Positions 36,348 to 46,195 of a stretch of 64,000 nt of DNA are shown in pieces. Source of the stretch: CBFHTC01 sp965658815 (GTDB lineage Bacteria > Pseudomonadota > Alphaproteobacteria > Rickettsiales > Rickettsiaceae); contig CBFHTC010000001.1 of the NCBI GenBank assembly GCA_965658815.1, forward strand, positions 1 through 64,000. Reading direction: 5' to 3'. The position numbers were made by a program, and so were the translations under genes. Position 1 is the stretch's first letter, and the number at the start of each line of letters is the position of its first letter. The notes under the pieces were generated by a model. The model did not search any database, was not told where the DNA came from, and was given only the letters and a program-made list of their open reading frames with translations.

Positions 36348-37895
36348 ATGAAACTTCCTGTATTTCTATTACAAAGTTATTGGTATAATATAAAATACGT
36401 TATTATATTAATAATATCTACTTTTTCAATGCAATATACAGCATTTTTATATAAATCTCAAGTGCAAAATATGTTAAATCATTTAGATAAGTCCTACTAT
36501 GATATTTTTATATTTGGTTCAATATTTTTATTGTCAATTTCATTATACGCCTTTATCAGTTCAATCATAAAAGTCACCTCAGATACTTTGGCTTTAAAAA
36601 TCAACTTATATTGCGCAGATAGAGCATTAAATAATATAAGTCGACAAAATTATCAATTTTTCACTCATCAAAGTAAAGATCTAACGACATACATATACGA
36701 TTTAATGAATATAGTAAATTTGATAAAGTATTCTATTAATACAGTTGGTATATTTTCTCATATATTTGGAGGATTGATATTTTTAATATTACAAATTAAT
36801 TTAATTATCGGATTATTTATTTCTTGCTGGTTTGTGACTACGATATATTTTTCAATCAAATATCAAAGAGAAATGATTTTAAGTACAAAAAACTTTCTAT
36901 CTGAAAGATCAAAGTTTACAAACTATATTGCGGAATCTTATAAAAATGCATTTACTTTAGTGACCTATGGAAGTGATAATAAAAGTTTTTTTTCAAATCA
37001 TTTAAATAATTTATATGAAAAAGCCGAGGGTCAAAGATTATCGAAACAGAAGAATGAATTTGTATTATTTCTATCTATTTTTACTTTATTTAGTGGTTTT
37101 TTACTTTTAGCATTTTTTTTAAAAGATTATATTTTAGATATAGGTGATATTACAATGGCTGTAACTCAGTGTATTGAAATATTCTTATCATTTATTATAT
37201 TTTTTAGAACAATAGGAGACTTAAGTGAAGAATATGCAAAAGCAAATAGGTCAATTGAAAATTTACTTAATGACAAATATATCGATAAAAATGCAATTGA
37301 TAAAAATTTTCAAATAACAAAAATACAATTTAAAAATATTAACACAAACGGTATAAATTTTAATTTTGAAATTTTAAAAGGACAAAGAAAGGCAATATAC
37401 GATATTTCAAATAAAACATATTTGATATTAAATTTATTAAAAATCGAAAATAAAGCAATAAAAAAAATATATGTAAATAATATAAATCTTACTCAAATAA
37501 ATCAACAAAATATTTTATCCAATATATCTTTTGTAAATGAAAATATAGAAATATTTAATGCAAATATCAAAAAAAATATCTTTCTTCATATTGAGCCTTC
37601 TAAATATGAAATAGATAGAATTTTAAATATGGTAGAGCTATATGAATTTGTAAATATGCAAACTGAAAAATTAGAATATATTCTATCAAATAATCTTCAC
37701 GAAGATATCAAGATCAAAATAGGAATCGCACGAGCATTAGTAAAAAATGCAAATATATTTATTTTTGATAAATCATTTTCAAGATTAAGAGAGAACTTCT
37801 TTATAGATCAGTTAGATAAAGAATTATCAACAAAAACCATTATTTTTATAGAATCTAAAAAGGATGATTTACCAAAAATTCAACTAGACAATTAA
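36348..37895 (+). CDS. ABC half-transporter with degenerate ATPase
   Basis: 515 residues from ATG 36348. The N-terminal ~300 residues are a six-helix exporter domain like the neighbour's. The C-terminal domain aligns in outline with an ABC ATPase but has lost its catalytic parts: there is no Walker A (GQRKAIYDISNKTYL at that place) and no LSGGQ (HEDIKIKIGIARALVKNA keeps only the following helix). Walker B reads IFIFDKSFS, with Lys instead of the catalytic Glu, and there is no H-loop His (IFIESKKDD). The frame is intact over its whole length and it has its own promoter, so it looks maintained rather than decaying. Likely a non-hydrolysing subunit. Confidence 0.85.
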   Translation: MKLPVFLLQSYWYNIKYVIILIISTFSMQYTAFLYKSQVQNMLNHLDKSYYDIFIFGSIFLLSISLYAFISSIIKVTSDTLALKINLYCADRALNNISRQNYQFFTHQSKDLTTYIYDLMNIVNLIKYSINTVGIFSHIFGGLIFLILQINLIIGLFISCWFVTTIYFSIKYQREMILSTKNFLSERSKFTNYIAESYKNAFTLVTYGSDNKSFFSNHLNNLYEKAEGQRLSKQKNEFVLFLSIFTLFSGFLLLAFFLKDYILDIGDITMAVTQCIEIFLSFIIFFRTIGDLSEEYAKANRSIENLLNDKYIDKNAIDKNFQITKIQFKNINTNGINFNFEILKGQRKAIYDISNKTYLILNLLKIENKAIKKIYVNNINLTQINQQNILSNISFVNENIEIFNANIKKNIFLHIEPSKYEIDRILNMVELYEFVNMQTEKLEYILSNNLHEDIKIKIGIARALVKNANIFIFDKSFSRLRENFFIDQLDKELSTKTIIFIESKKDDLPKIQLDN

Positions 37896-37933
37896 GCTTT
37901 TATTTGGTATCATATTCTATAGACCAATTTAAT

Positions 37934-38359
37934 ATGAACGATACTATTAACAAAATTATGATTGAAAGCACTAAAAAAATTCTTCAATCATTTAATAACT
38001 CAGATTTTACTATAAATATCCTCATTAATACTAATCACTATAAATATACTGGTATAACAAAAGATAATAAAGAAATATTAGTCATTTTACAAAAGGATAT
38101 AATATCGAATTTACATATAGGCAGAAACTCTTTTTCTTTTTCAAAAAATATTGAAAATAAGAAGACTGTTTTTTCAATTCCATATCAAGCGATAATATCT
38201 ATATTAATTCCAGAAAACAATTTTGTTATTGAAAGAGAAAAACAAATTTTATATAAAGTTTTAACAATCAAGAAAAAGTTTGAAGAATTTATAGAAGAAA
38301 ATACAAAAACTAAAAAGACTACAATAATTGATATTAACAAATACAAAACTCATGAATAA
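37934..38359 (+). CDS. sspB: ClpXP adaptor SspB (alphaproteobacterial type)
   Basis: SspB delivers ssrA-tagged proteins to ClpXP. This 141-residue protein matches the alphaproteobacterial form: a long first helix (INKIMIESTKKILQSF), strand FTINILINT, the block EILVILQKDIISNLHI (family: EMTIVLQHQFWDL), NSFSFSKNI and the diagnostic FSIPYQAIISILIPENNFVI (family: IPFxAIxxFxDPxxxF). The C-terminal tail ends KKTTIIDINKYKTHE; a ClpX-binding XB-like tail would be expected there. The ATG at 37934 was chosen. It overlaps rnhA by 8 nt. Confidence 0.78.
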   Translation: MNDTINKIMIESTKKILQSFNNSDFTINILINTNHYKYTGITKDNKEILVILQKDIISNLHIGRNSFSFSKNIENKKTVFSIPYQAIISILIPENNFVIEREKQILYKVLTIKKKFEEFIEENTKTKKTTIIDINKYKTHE

Positions 38360-38765
38360 AATAATATATACCGATGGATCATGTATCAATAATCCTGGAG
38401 ATGGAGGATGGGCTTGGATACTAATTGAAGATAATAAAGTTAGCAAAAAAGATTTTAATAAAGTTGCAGGCACAACAAATAATCGTATGGAGATGACAGC
38501 GGCTATTGAAGCAATTAAAAGTAATGACGATAACCTAGATATATATACTGATAGTATATACTTAAAAAATGGTATTACCATATGGATTCACTCTTGGTTA
38601 AAAACTAACTGGAAAAATAATAAAATCAAAAATATTGACTTATGGAAAGAATTATGGAATCTTGTATCATCAAAAAATATTAATTGGCACTGGATCAAAG
38701 CTCATAGCACAAATCAATTTAACAATGAAGTGGATATATTAGCCAATAGAGCAGCAAAATCTTAA
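38352..38765 (+). CDS. rnhA: Ribonuclease HI
   Basis: Degrades RNA in RNA-DNA hybrids. The 137-residue enzyme has all four carboxylates in context: IYTDGSCINNPGDGGWAW, NNRMEMTAAIEAI, LDIYTDSIYLKNGI and NEVDILANRAA, and the flexible-loop His in WIKAHSTNQ. The ATG at 38352 lies inside the end of sspB (8-nt overlap), so the two are probably coupled. Confidence 0.96.
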   Translation: MNKIIYTDGSCINNPGDGGWAWILIEDNKVSKKDFNKVAGTTNNRMEMTAAIEAIKSNDDNLDIYTDSIYLKNGITIWIHSWLKTNWKNNKIKNIDLWKELWNLVSSKNINWHWIKAHSTNQFNNEVDILANRAAKS

Positions 38766-38780
38766 TGATAACTTAGACTT

Positions 38781-39092
38781 TTAATCATCATAATCATACT
38801 CAAAAGAATCAGAAAAGAAAATAATTTCTGGTGTATATTTCGAATGTATTCTCTTTGATAAATAATGACGAATCACTCCTCTATGATTTTTGAGGTATTT
38901 CTTAATATCCTCAACCTCTTCTTGATTATTTTTACCTATTACTTTAAAGTAACATTTTATATGCTTTAAATCAGCGGAAATTTTTAAAAAAGTCACTAGA
39001 AGACGATAATCTTCATCTGGAATAAAATCATATAAAAAGATATCATTAAAAGCTTTTAAATAAGTTTTATTTAATTTTTCAACTCTATTCAC
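38781..39092 (-). CDS. rbfA: Ribosome-binding factor A
   Basis: A 103-residue protein that assists 30S maturation and cold adaptation. The KH-like fold pattern is present: an N-terminal helix (RVEKLNKTYLKAFNDIFLYD), LVTFLKISADLKHIKCYFKVIG (family: VTxVxxSxDLxxAxVYxS), the helix EDIKKYLKNHRGVIRHYLSKRI (family: gxiRxxla) and TPEIIFFSDSF (family: xPxLxFxxD). It is somewhat short with an acidic end. It is convergent with rnhA; infB and truB, the common neighbours, are not here. Confidence 0.83.
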   Translation of the reverse strand: MNRVEKLNKTYLKAFNDIFLYDFIPDEDYRLLVTFLKISADLKHIKCYFKVIGKNNQEEVEDIKKYLKNHRGVIRHYLSKRIHSKYTPEIIFFSDSFEYDYDD

Positions 39093-39137
39093 TATGTATT
39101 ACATTTTGTATCATTTTATATTAAAAATCATAGAAAA

Positions 39138-39812
39138 TCAAATCAATAAATTATTACGAAAACTAAAATAATCATTAGAAGTAATAATCACATGATCATA
39201 CAAAGTTACAGATATAGTTTTTAAGGCATTTAATAAATGATTTGTCGCACGAATATCGCTATCAGAGGGATTAGAAAAGCCACTCGGATGATTATGAATC
39301 AAGATAACACTTGAAGCATCATGAAATAAGACTCTTTTTATAATTTCTCTTACTAAGATAACAGAAGAAGATACATCTCCTTTGCTATGAATTTCATTAG
39401 CTATTACATAATTTTTTTGATTAAGAAACAGTATACGAACCTCTTCAACGGGTAAAAACCCCATAGTAAATTTTAAATATTTTACGAGAGAAGACCAATT
39501 TGAGATTATATTAACATTTTTAGTAGATTCAGACATAGCTCTAATTAATATATCTTTAATAATTTTAATTAAAATGATGAAGTTATCATTAACAGAATCA
39601 ATACTTTTTATTTTACTTGTATCAGAAAATAAAAGAGTAGATAATTTATTATCACAAGACTTTAATATAGATTTGCTATATTCTCGAACATCACGACGAG
39701 GAATACAGAACATCAATAAAGATTCTAAAATTTCATAATCATAAAAATCAGATAAATTCATAGAAAGTAATATTTTTGTTTTTATACGCTTTCTATGGCC
39801 TTCAAAAGTCAT
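39138..39812 (-). CDS. radC: RadC/JAB-domain protein
   Basis: A 224-residue protein of the UPF0758 (RadC) family, historically linked to DNA repair though its function is unsettled. The N-terminal helix-hairpin-helix region is eroded (LSDFYDYEILESLLMF, IPRRDVREYSKSIL). The C-terminal JAB/MPN metalloprotease-like domain is well kept: EEVRILFLNQKNYVI, GDVSSSVILVREIIKRVL and the metal motif VILIHNHPSGFSNPSDSD, then LYDHVIITSNDYFSF. Confidence 0.92.
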   Translation of the reverse strand: MTFEGHRKRIKTKILLSMNLSDFYDYEILESLLMFCIPRRDVREYSKSILKSCDNKLSTLLFSDTSKIKSIDSVNDNFIILIKIIKDILIRAMSESTKNVNIISNWSSLVKYLKFTMGFLPVEEVRILFLNQKNYVIANEIHSKGDVSSSVILVREIIKRVLFHDASSVILIHNHPSGFSNPSDSDIRATNHLLNALKTISVTLYDHVIITSNDYFSFRNNLLI

Positions 39813-39901
39813 TTAAATTACTTTTTAATTACTATACAATGAAGTTAAGGGGAAATACGCTAATTTCAACAATGTTACAAGTATTTGAGCTAAAAATTAT
39901 G

Positions 39902-39929
39902 TTGACTTATACAGAGAATATTTTATAAT
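39902..39929 (+). promoter_or_regulatory. valS promoter
   Basis: TTGACT (39902-39907), 16-nt spacer, perfect TATAAT (39924-39929), ending 26 nt before ATG 39956. Confidence 0.7.
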
Positions 39930-39955
39930 TTAATCATATAGAAATATTATAAAAT

Positions 39956-42274
39956 ATGTTAAATGAAAAATTATTAATTAAATTATGGAAAAAAGAGAAA
40001 GTGTATGAAGCAAAAAATTATACTTTCTCAATTGACTCACCTCCACCAAGTATATCTGGCGAACCCCATATAGGCACAGCTTTTGGCTATATACTAAAAG
40101 ATATTATAGCTCGATATAAGAGAATATTTGGTGAGAGAGTCTTTTATTCATTAGGATTTGATAATAACGGATTACCGACGGAAAAATTAGTAGAGAAGAA
40201 GATTCAAAAGCCTTTAAGAAATTTAGATAAAGAAGACGCTCATCAAATTTGTCTAGATATAATTACAGAAGAAGAAAAGAAATTTGAATCAATTTTTGAA
40301 GAAATGGGACTTTCGCATGATACAAATTTAAAGTATCAAACGATCAATGAACTATCTCAGAAAATCGCTCAAGATAGCTTTATAGACTTATATAAAAAAA
40401 ACCTTATCTATCGATCTGAAAGTCCAATAATATGGGATACAAAAGATCAAACCGCATTATCTCAATCCGATCTAGAGGATATAGAAATGAAGACGAAGAT
40501 GTATTATATTAATTTTTTATGCGAAAACGAGAATGTTACGATTGCAACAACACGACCAGAATTAATACCATCTATTAGCGCAATTTTTTTTCACGCCGAG
40601 GATACAAGATATCAACACTTAATCAACAAAAAAGCATTTATACCTATTATTAATACTGAAGTGCCAATTTTATCAGATAACAAAGTGGATCAAAATAAAG
40701 GCTCAGGCTTAGTGATGTGCTGCACATTTGGAGATACCAACGATATATATTGGTGGAAGAAATATAAATTACCTACAAAAATGCTATTTACAAAATATGG
40801 TACAATATCTGACAATATTAATCAATTTTCTACTAATATAGAATTTAATAAGAAATTAATTGATCAAAAAATTTGCTCCGCAAAAGCAATTATAATAGAA
40901 GAATTTAAACCTTATATTGAAAAATCTATTCAAATCAGCCATAGCGTTAAATGCGCTGAAAGATCAAAAACACCAATCGAATACATTATTTCTCCTCAAT
41001 GGATGCTTAAAATTACTCACATTAAAAATGAACTCAAAGAAAAAGCAAATGAAATTCAATGGCACCCTAAACATATGAAAAATCTTTTATTTCAATGGAT
41101 AGATGGATTATCTTGGAATTGGTGTATATCAAGACAGAGAAGCTTTGGAGTAAATATTCCAGTATGGTATACAAAATCTAACGAAGTCATATTAGCCAAT
41201 AAAACACCTATTGATACTTCTCGCAGATACCCCGATAATCAAGACAAAGATAATATTGTACTAAATAATGATGTATTTGATACCTGGTGGACAAGTTCTC
41301 TAACTCCTCAAATTAATCAAAAACAATTATTTGTCAATAATGTTATGTCGCTTCGAACTCAAGGTCATGAAATAATTCGCACCTGGGCCTTTTATACTAT
41401 ATTAAAATCATATTTGCATAATGACACAATACCTTGGAGTAATATTTTTATTCATGGATGGTGTCTCGCTGAAGATAAAACTAAAATGTCAAAATCAAAA
41501 GGAAATATTGTCTCCCCTATTAATATCATAAAACAATATGGAGCGGATTCTTTAAGATATTGGACTGCAAATTCATCTCCGGGCCAAGATACATCATATT
41601 CTGAAAATATTGTTAAAATAGGTAAGAAAATAACTAAAAAACTACATAATGCTTCTGTGTTTATATCTCAATTTAATTTAAATTATGATATTAAGGCGAT
41701 ATTTGAAATTGATTTATGGATAATTAATAGAGTAAATCAACTTAAAACAAATATTGAGAATTATATGAAATATTTTAATTATACGAAAATTCGAGAAGAA
41801 TTAGATAAGTTTTTTCTTGATACCTTTTGCGATTATTATATTGAAATTGTAAAAACTCGAGCATATAATGATAATAATCTATTTTCTTCAGAAGAGTCAC
41901 AAAGTTCAATTTACGCATTACATTATGTCATCAAAGTATGCTTGATTGCTTATGGCCCAATTATGCCATTTATCACAGATTCTATATGGCGCGATATATT
42001 TAAATATACTGATTCTATACATAAATGCGGAATATGGCATAAATTTCAAGATAAAATTATAATTAAAAATACTATAAATCAAGAAATTACTAATATGCTA
42101 AATGTAATTGAAGATATTAGAAAAGAGAAAACATTACGAAAACTATCTATGAATAGTCAACTAAATAAAGTAGAGATCAAGTATCAGCTTTCAGATAATA
42201 TTATCAAAGAAATCAAGACAACATTAAAAATAAAAGAAATTATAATGTCTGGTAAAACAAATAGTATATTATAG
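39956..42274 (+). CDS. valS: Valyl-tRNA synthetase
   Basis: Charges tRNA-Val. The 772-residue class Ia synthetase has the HIGH motif PHIG at about 37-40, SLGFDNNGLPTEKLVEKK (the reading typical of the archaeal-like ValS found in rickettsiae, with LPTE), the editing domain (TIATTRPELIPSI; SGLVMCCTFGD), FDTWWTSSLTPQ and KMSKS at about 510-514. The usual long C-terminal coiled-coil arm of bacterial ValS is missing, as in the archaeal type. It is the only gene between radC and the Kef-type antiporter. Confidence 0.95.
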   Translation: MLNEKLLIKLWKKEKVYEAKNYTFSIDSPPPSISGEPHIGTAFGYILKDIIARYKRIFGERVFYSLGFDNNGLPTEKLVEKKIQKPLRNLDKEDAHQICLDIITEEEKKFESIFEEMGLSHDTNLKYQTINELSQKIAQDSFIDLYKKNLIYRSESPIIWDTKDQTALSQSDLEDIEMKTKMYYINFLCENENVTIATTRPELIPSISAIFFHAEDTRYQHLINKKAFIPIINTEVPILSDNKVDQNKGSGLVMCCTFGDTNDIYWWKKYKLPTKMLFTKYGTISDNINQFSTNIEFNKKLIDQKICSAKAIIIEEFKPYIEKSIQISHSVKCAERSKTPIEYIISPQWMLKITHIKNELKEKANEIQWHPKHMKNLLFQWIDGLSWNWCISRQRSFGVNIPVWYTKSNEVILANKTPIDTSRRYPDNQDKDNIVLNNDVFDTWWTSSLTPQINQKQLFVNNVMSLRTQGHEIIRTWAFYTILKSYLHNDTIPWSNIFIHGWCLAEDKTKMSKSKGNIVSPINIIKQYGADSLRYWTANSSPGQDTSYSENIVKIGKKITKKLHNASVFISQFNLNYDIKAIFEIDLWIINRVNQLKTNIENYMKYFNYTKIREELDKFFLDTFCDYYIEIVKTRAYNDNNLFSSEESQSSIYALHYVIKVCLIAYGPIMPFITDSIWRDIFKYTDSIHKCGIWHKFQDKIIIKNTINQEITNMLNVIEDIRKEKTLRKLSMNSQLNKVEIKYQLSDNIIKEIKTTLKIKEIIMSGKTNSIL

Positions 42275-42303
42275 TAGCTGTTTTGAAAAATTTATTATAA
42301 ATA

Positions 42304-43959
42304 TTATTCTTCTTCTTTTAAAATTTTACTATGCAACTGATATTTTTGTAAGATATTTTCTGATAACCTATGACCACTTTCCACTTCGTCAAATACTACA
42401 CTATCAGCGCCAAGAGATGCTAACTTATCTTTAAACATATTTTTTTGAGATCTTACAAAAATTGAAAAATACTTCTCTTCTACGATATTATGTAAAGAAT
42501 ATAAAAGTTTTTCAATTGTAATATTATTTTCAAAAGTAATAACTAATATCTTACAACGCAAGATTCCTGCAGCTTTCATCGCCTCAATATTAGCTCCATT
42601 TGCTTTATAAATTCGTACTTTATGTTTATTTATACGTACAACATTAGCGTCTGATTCTAAGACTAAAAAATCAATATCATTAGCTGATAAATGCTCAGCG
42701 ATAGTTTTGCCCGTAACTCCATATCCTAAAATAATAACATGATCTTGAAGATCATTATTATCTAAAGCGATACTATCAATAGTATTAATTTGTTTCACGT
42801 AACGATTGATTAGAAAAAGTACAAAACTAAATACAATAGGCGTAAATGCCATAGTTAACACAATAGAAGTCAATAGAATTTGCTCTAAATAGGCATTAAT
42901 CATTTGAGTCTTAAAAGCTGTATTAAAAATAATAAATCCAAACTCACTACCTTGTGACAATAAAACAGAAGCTTTAAATGAAATAGATGGGGAATACTTC
43001 ATCAAATAAAAACATAGTATAAAGATAATAATACATTTAAAGATCATTAAAAACAGACTTGAAAATACAATGACTGATAAATGCTTATACACAAAATCTA
43101 AATTTAGTTTCATTCCAACAGTTAAAAAAAACAAACCCAATAAAATACCTTTAATAGCAATAATACTTTTTTCTATATGATGCTTAAATTCGTTCTCAGA
43201 CAACAAAACCCCTGCGACAAAACCTCCTAAAGTACTTTGTAACCCTAATCCATCAGAGACAAACACAGCTGAAAAAATAATTAAAAAGACCAATAAAGTA
43301 AATAATTCATGATTAACAGATATATTACTATATGTAATTACACGAATACCTATACGCAAAATATGGGATAATATCAAGATAGTTACCAATGCTAAAAAAC
43401 AATTAAATATTGCAGTCAAAATACTGTATAACATATAATAAAATGATAAATCATTTGAATTTAATAGAGGCATAATCACTAATATAGGAACTACTACCAT
43501 ATCTTGAAATAACAAAATACCTAATGAGATTTTTCCAACCTGCTCCCTTTGCATCTCTTTTTCTTTTAATATCTGTAGAACAACAGAAGTAGAAGAAATC
43601 GCAAAACCTGCTCCTAAGATGAAAGCTATTTTTAAATTATTAAAATAAGAAAAAAAGATAAATAATATTGAGAAAGTAATAAAAAATTGCAATAATCCAA
43701 ATACAAAAATATACTTTTTCATAATAGCAATTCTTTTATAAGACAACTCTAATCCAATAACAAATAATAGAAAAACAACTCCCATCTCACTCCAACCAAA
43801 TAAAAAAGCATTATTGCTATTGAAATATTGCAGGCCATTTTCACCAACAATCATTCCACAAAGTAAATATCCTAGTACTGTACTAATATTCAAATTAATA
43901 AATACATAAGATACAAGAATAATCAAGGATAGACTAATTAACAAAGATAGATTTATCAT
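42304..43959 (-). CDS. Kef-type cation/proton antiporter (CPA2)
   Basis: A 551-residue monovalent cation:proton antiporter-2. About 12 membrane segments occupy residues 1-380, with LGYLLCGMIVGENGL, ISSTSVVLQIL, GGFVAGVLLSENEFK and SQGSEFGFIIF. The C-terminal cytosolic RCK/TrkA-N domain (about 405-520) has the nucleotide-binding turn VIILGYGVTGKTIAEHL and an acidic strand end (VLESD). A role in K+ or Na+ homeostasis and pH control is likely. The glutathione-gating residues of KefB/KefC were not verified. Confidence 0.9.
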   Translation of the reverse strand: MINLSLLISLSLIILVSYVFINLNISTVLGYLLCGMIVGENGLQYFNSNNAFLFGWSEMGVVFLLFVIGLELSYKRIAIMKKYIFVFGLLQFFITFSILFIFFSYFNNLKIAFILGAGFAISSTSVVLQILKEKEMQREQVGKISLGILLFQDMVVVPILVIMPLLNSNDLSFYYMLYSILTAIFNCFLALVTILILSHILRIGIRVITYSNISVNHELFTLLVFLIIFSAVFVSDGLGLQSTLGGFVAGVLLSENEFKHHIEKSIIAIKGILLGLFFLTVGMKLNLDFVYKHLSVIVFSSLFLMIFKCIIIFILCFYLMKYSPSISFKASVLLSQGSEFGFIIFNTAFKTQMINAYLEQILLTSIVLTMAFTPIVFSFVLFLINRYVKQINTIDSIALDNNDLQDHVIILGYGVTGKTIAEHLSANDIDFLVLESDANVVRINKHKVRIYKANGANIEAMKAAGILRCKILVITFENNITIEKLLYSLHNIVEEKYFSIFVRSQKNMFKDKLASLGADSVVFDEVESGHRLSENILQKYQLHSKILKEEE

Positions 43960-44094
43960 TTTGATTTTTATCGTATATATAATTTTATATTAATACAAAT
44001 ATCAAAAAATAGCAATGAGAATTAGAGAAATTATTACTTTAATATATCATTATACAAATTTCTAGCTATTAATCATTTTTATATTGTAAAATTA

Positions 44095-44889
44095 TCAATT
44101 TTGAATTATATCAGATGATAAATGCTTCGATGCAATATTTCTATGTTTTGATGTAAAATTACTAGTATTTTTAATAACTCTTTTAGTATTAGATTCTGCA
44201 ACTGAGATTTCATTAATTACATCAGCAAAATAAGATGCATATAAAGAAACAGCATTTACAGAATCATCATTAGCAGGAATCATATAGTCAACCAAAGAAG
44301 GATCATGATTAGTGTCTACAATTCCTAAAACAGGAATTTTATTTTTTACAGCTTCTTTAATTGCAGTTAAATCTTTACGAACATCAAATACAACAACTAA
44401 GCCAACAGTATTACCAAGTAAATCATTTAAACCTTCTAGATTAATTTTAATCTTATCAACTTTACGCTGTAAAGATAGTAGTTCTTTTTTAGTATATTTA
44501 CTATCATCGGAATTTTTATTTTTATCAATAATCATCTGAAATCTTGTCATTTTGCTTAATGATTTTGAAATAGTTGACCAATTTGTCAACATACCACCCA
44601 GCCATTTATGAGTAACATATGGGCTTTTACATAGTATAGCAAATTGTTTAACAACTTCTGATGTTTGGTGTTTTGTCGAAACAAAAAGAACCTTTTTACC
44701 GGAGGAAACAATTTTAGATATAGTTGATTTAGCTTTATCAAAAAAAGCTTTTGTATATCTAAGGTCTATAATACTAGCGTTACTATTGTTAATATATACA
44801 TAAGGAGACATACTAGGATGTAAATTTTGTTTTTTATGTCCAAAATGAGCTCCATTGTCGAAAAGAGATTGTATTGTAATTTCTGTCAT
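44095..44889 (-). CDS. rpsB: 30S ribosomal protein S2
   Basis: 264 residues. The S2 pattern is clear: QSLFDNGAHFGHKKQNLHP, YVYINNSNASIIDLRYT, VLFVSTKHQTSEVV, THKWLGGMLTNWSTI, VVVFDVRKDLTAIKEA and PVLGIVDTNHDPSLVDYMIP. It starts 24 nt downstream of tRNA-Val and shares its promoter. tsf, the almost universal downstream partner, is 14 kb away in this window. Confidence 0.97.
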   Translation of the reverse strand: MTEITIQSLFDNGAHFGHKKQNLHPSMSPYVYINNSNASIIDLRYTKAFFDKAKSTISKIVSSGKKVLFVSTKHQTSEVVKQFAILCKSPYVTHKWLGGMLTNWSTISKSLSKMTRFQMIIDKNKNSDDSKYTKKELLSLQRKVDKIKINLEGLNDLLGNTVGLVVVFDVRKDLTAIKEAVKNKIPVLGIVDTNHDPSLVDYMIPANDDSVNAVSLYASYFADVINEISVAESNTKRVIKNTSNFTSKHRNIASKHLSSDIIQN

Positions 44890-44913
44890 ATATTTTGTTG
44901 TTTTTATTTATTA

Positions 44914-44990
44914 TGGTGGGTGATATCCGATTCGAACAGATGACCTTCTCGGTGTAAACGAGATGCTCTAACCAGCTGAGCTAATCACCC
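44914..44990 (-). tRNA. tRNA-Val (TAC)
   Basis: 77 nt with encoded CCA. The acceptor pairs GGGTGAT with ATCACCC, except that the stem as read begins GGGTGAT and ends ATATCACCC before discriminator A. The anticodon is TAC in CGTTTACACCG. rpsB follows 24 nt downstream. Confidence 0.93.
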
Positions 44991-44997
44991 CGCATTG

Positions 44998-45026
44998 ATT
45001 ATATAACCATTTACTTCAGATTGCAA
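44998..45026 (-). promoter_or_regulatory. tRNA-Val / rpsB promoter
   Basis: Minus strand TTGCAA (45021-45026), 17-nt spacer, TATAAT (44998-45003), 7 nt before the tRNA. It probably drives tRNA-Val and rpsB together. Confidence 0.7.
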
Positions 45027-45087
45027 CAGTGATTTATTTTAAATTTTAAATAAAATTTTATTTTTTTATTTTTATTATTTTGTTATT

Positions 45088-46170
45088 TTAATTGTAAATT
45101 TTTTTTATTTTAACAATTTTAAATTTATTTTGCTTAATATCAAATTGATATTGGTATTGACAATTTTTTAAATTTATACAAACATAATCATTATTAAATA
45201 AAAAAGAAGTAGAGGGAATACTATAATTTGAGTAACTACTAAAGATTCCTCGACTAATTAGCATATTTGAACGCCTACCTAATAGATCATCCTTAACAAG
45301 ATTATTTAAAACTTGTACTAATGATAAAAAGCGATCTTTTTTATAATAAATACCAAAATTAAAATCATTATACACAATAAATAAGATATCATGATGTAAA
45401 ACTATATTACGAACAGAGTTGTTTAGTAGAACTTTATCAATCAATTTACCGGAAGCTGTATCAAGAAGAATAAGATTATGGTTATTATCTTCTAATACGA
45501 TATTATCTTTATCGCAATCAACAAAGCGAAAATATTGCTTTGAGTACAAAAAACCCAAGCTATTCAAAGAATATTGATCATAATAATCATTATTTTCCCA
45601 TAAAATATTTTTTTTCATAAAGTCATAACTTATTAAAGCACCTTGAGACAAAGTAATTAATATACTATGATCATTGATTTTCATTAATGAGTAATTACGA
45701 GAATTAAAGAGAATCTTACCAGGCTCAACATTGATATAAATAATTTCTTTATCATATTTTAATAAGTCTATCATATATACAGTTTCATAAATATCAATTA
45801 CAAACATACGATCTTTAATAATAATTGGAGCATAAATAACATTAGAATCAAATGTAATATATCGAACAGTCTTCAGCGTATCTTTGTCTAAAACTTGAAT
45901 AAAATTTGTACCATATGTTATATACAAGTATTGATCATCCAGAGCAAGAGATCCATGATGTATTTTTTGACCTTTAAAATTACTTTTATTAGATGATAAA
46001 GTTTTTTTTTTTAATAAGTCATACTTTTTCACTTTTAAATCTTTTGTTAAAATAAATAAATGATTACCTTTATGTAATTTAGCAACTTCTGTACCCGCTA
46101 AACAAATATTTTGCAACATTAAAAGTAAAATAAAGAACTTTCTTTTTATCATCATCAGGGCATTTTCCAT
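45088..46170 (-). CDS. bamB: BamB-like beta-propeller protein
   Basis: A 360-residue protein with an N-terminal signal segment (IKRKFFILLLMLQNICLAG) followed by repeated strands of a PQQ-like propeller. Each blade ends in a pattern such as LYITYGTNFIQVLDKDTL, MFVIDIYETVYMIDLL, ILITLSQGALISYDF or NLILLDTASGKLI. BamB is a periplasmic/outer-membrane part of the beta-barrel assembly machine. No proper lipobox is seen. The gene directly before it in the operon encodes a YfgM-like protein, which is the usual yfgM-bamB pairing and supports the call. Internal Met at residue 6 or 7 could be the true start. Confidence 0.72.
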   Translation of the reverse strand: MENALMMIKRKFFILLLMLQNICLAGTEVAKLHKGNHLFILTKDLKVKKYDLLKKKTLSSNKSNFKGQKIHHGSLALDDQYLYITYGTNFIQVLDKDTLKTVRYITFDSNVIYAPIIIKDRMFVIDIYETVYMIDLLKYDKEIIYINVEPGKILFNSRNYSLMKINDHSILITLSQGALISYDFMKKNILWENNDYYDQYSLNSLGFLYSKQYFRFVDCDKDNIVLEDNNHNLILLDTASGKLIDKVLLNNSVRNIVLHHDILFIVYNDFNFGIYYKKDRFLSLVQVLNNLVKDDLLGRRSNMLISRGIFSSYSNYSIPSTSFLFNNDYVCINLKNCQYQYQFDIKQNKFKIVKIKKIYN

Positions 46171-46195
46171 ATTATAATCAAAAAAGAATCTTTAA

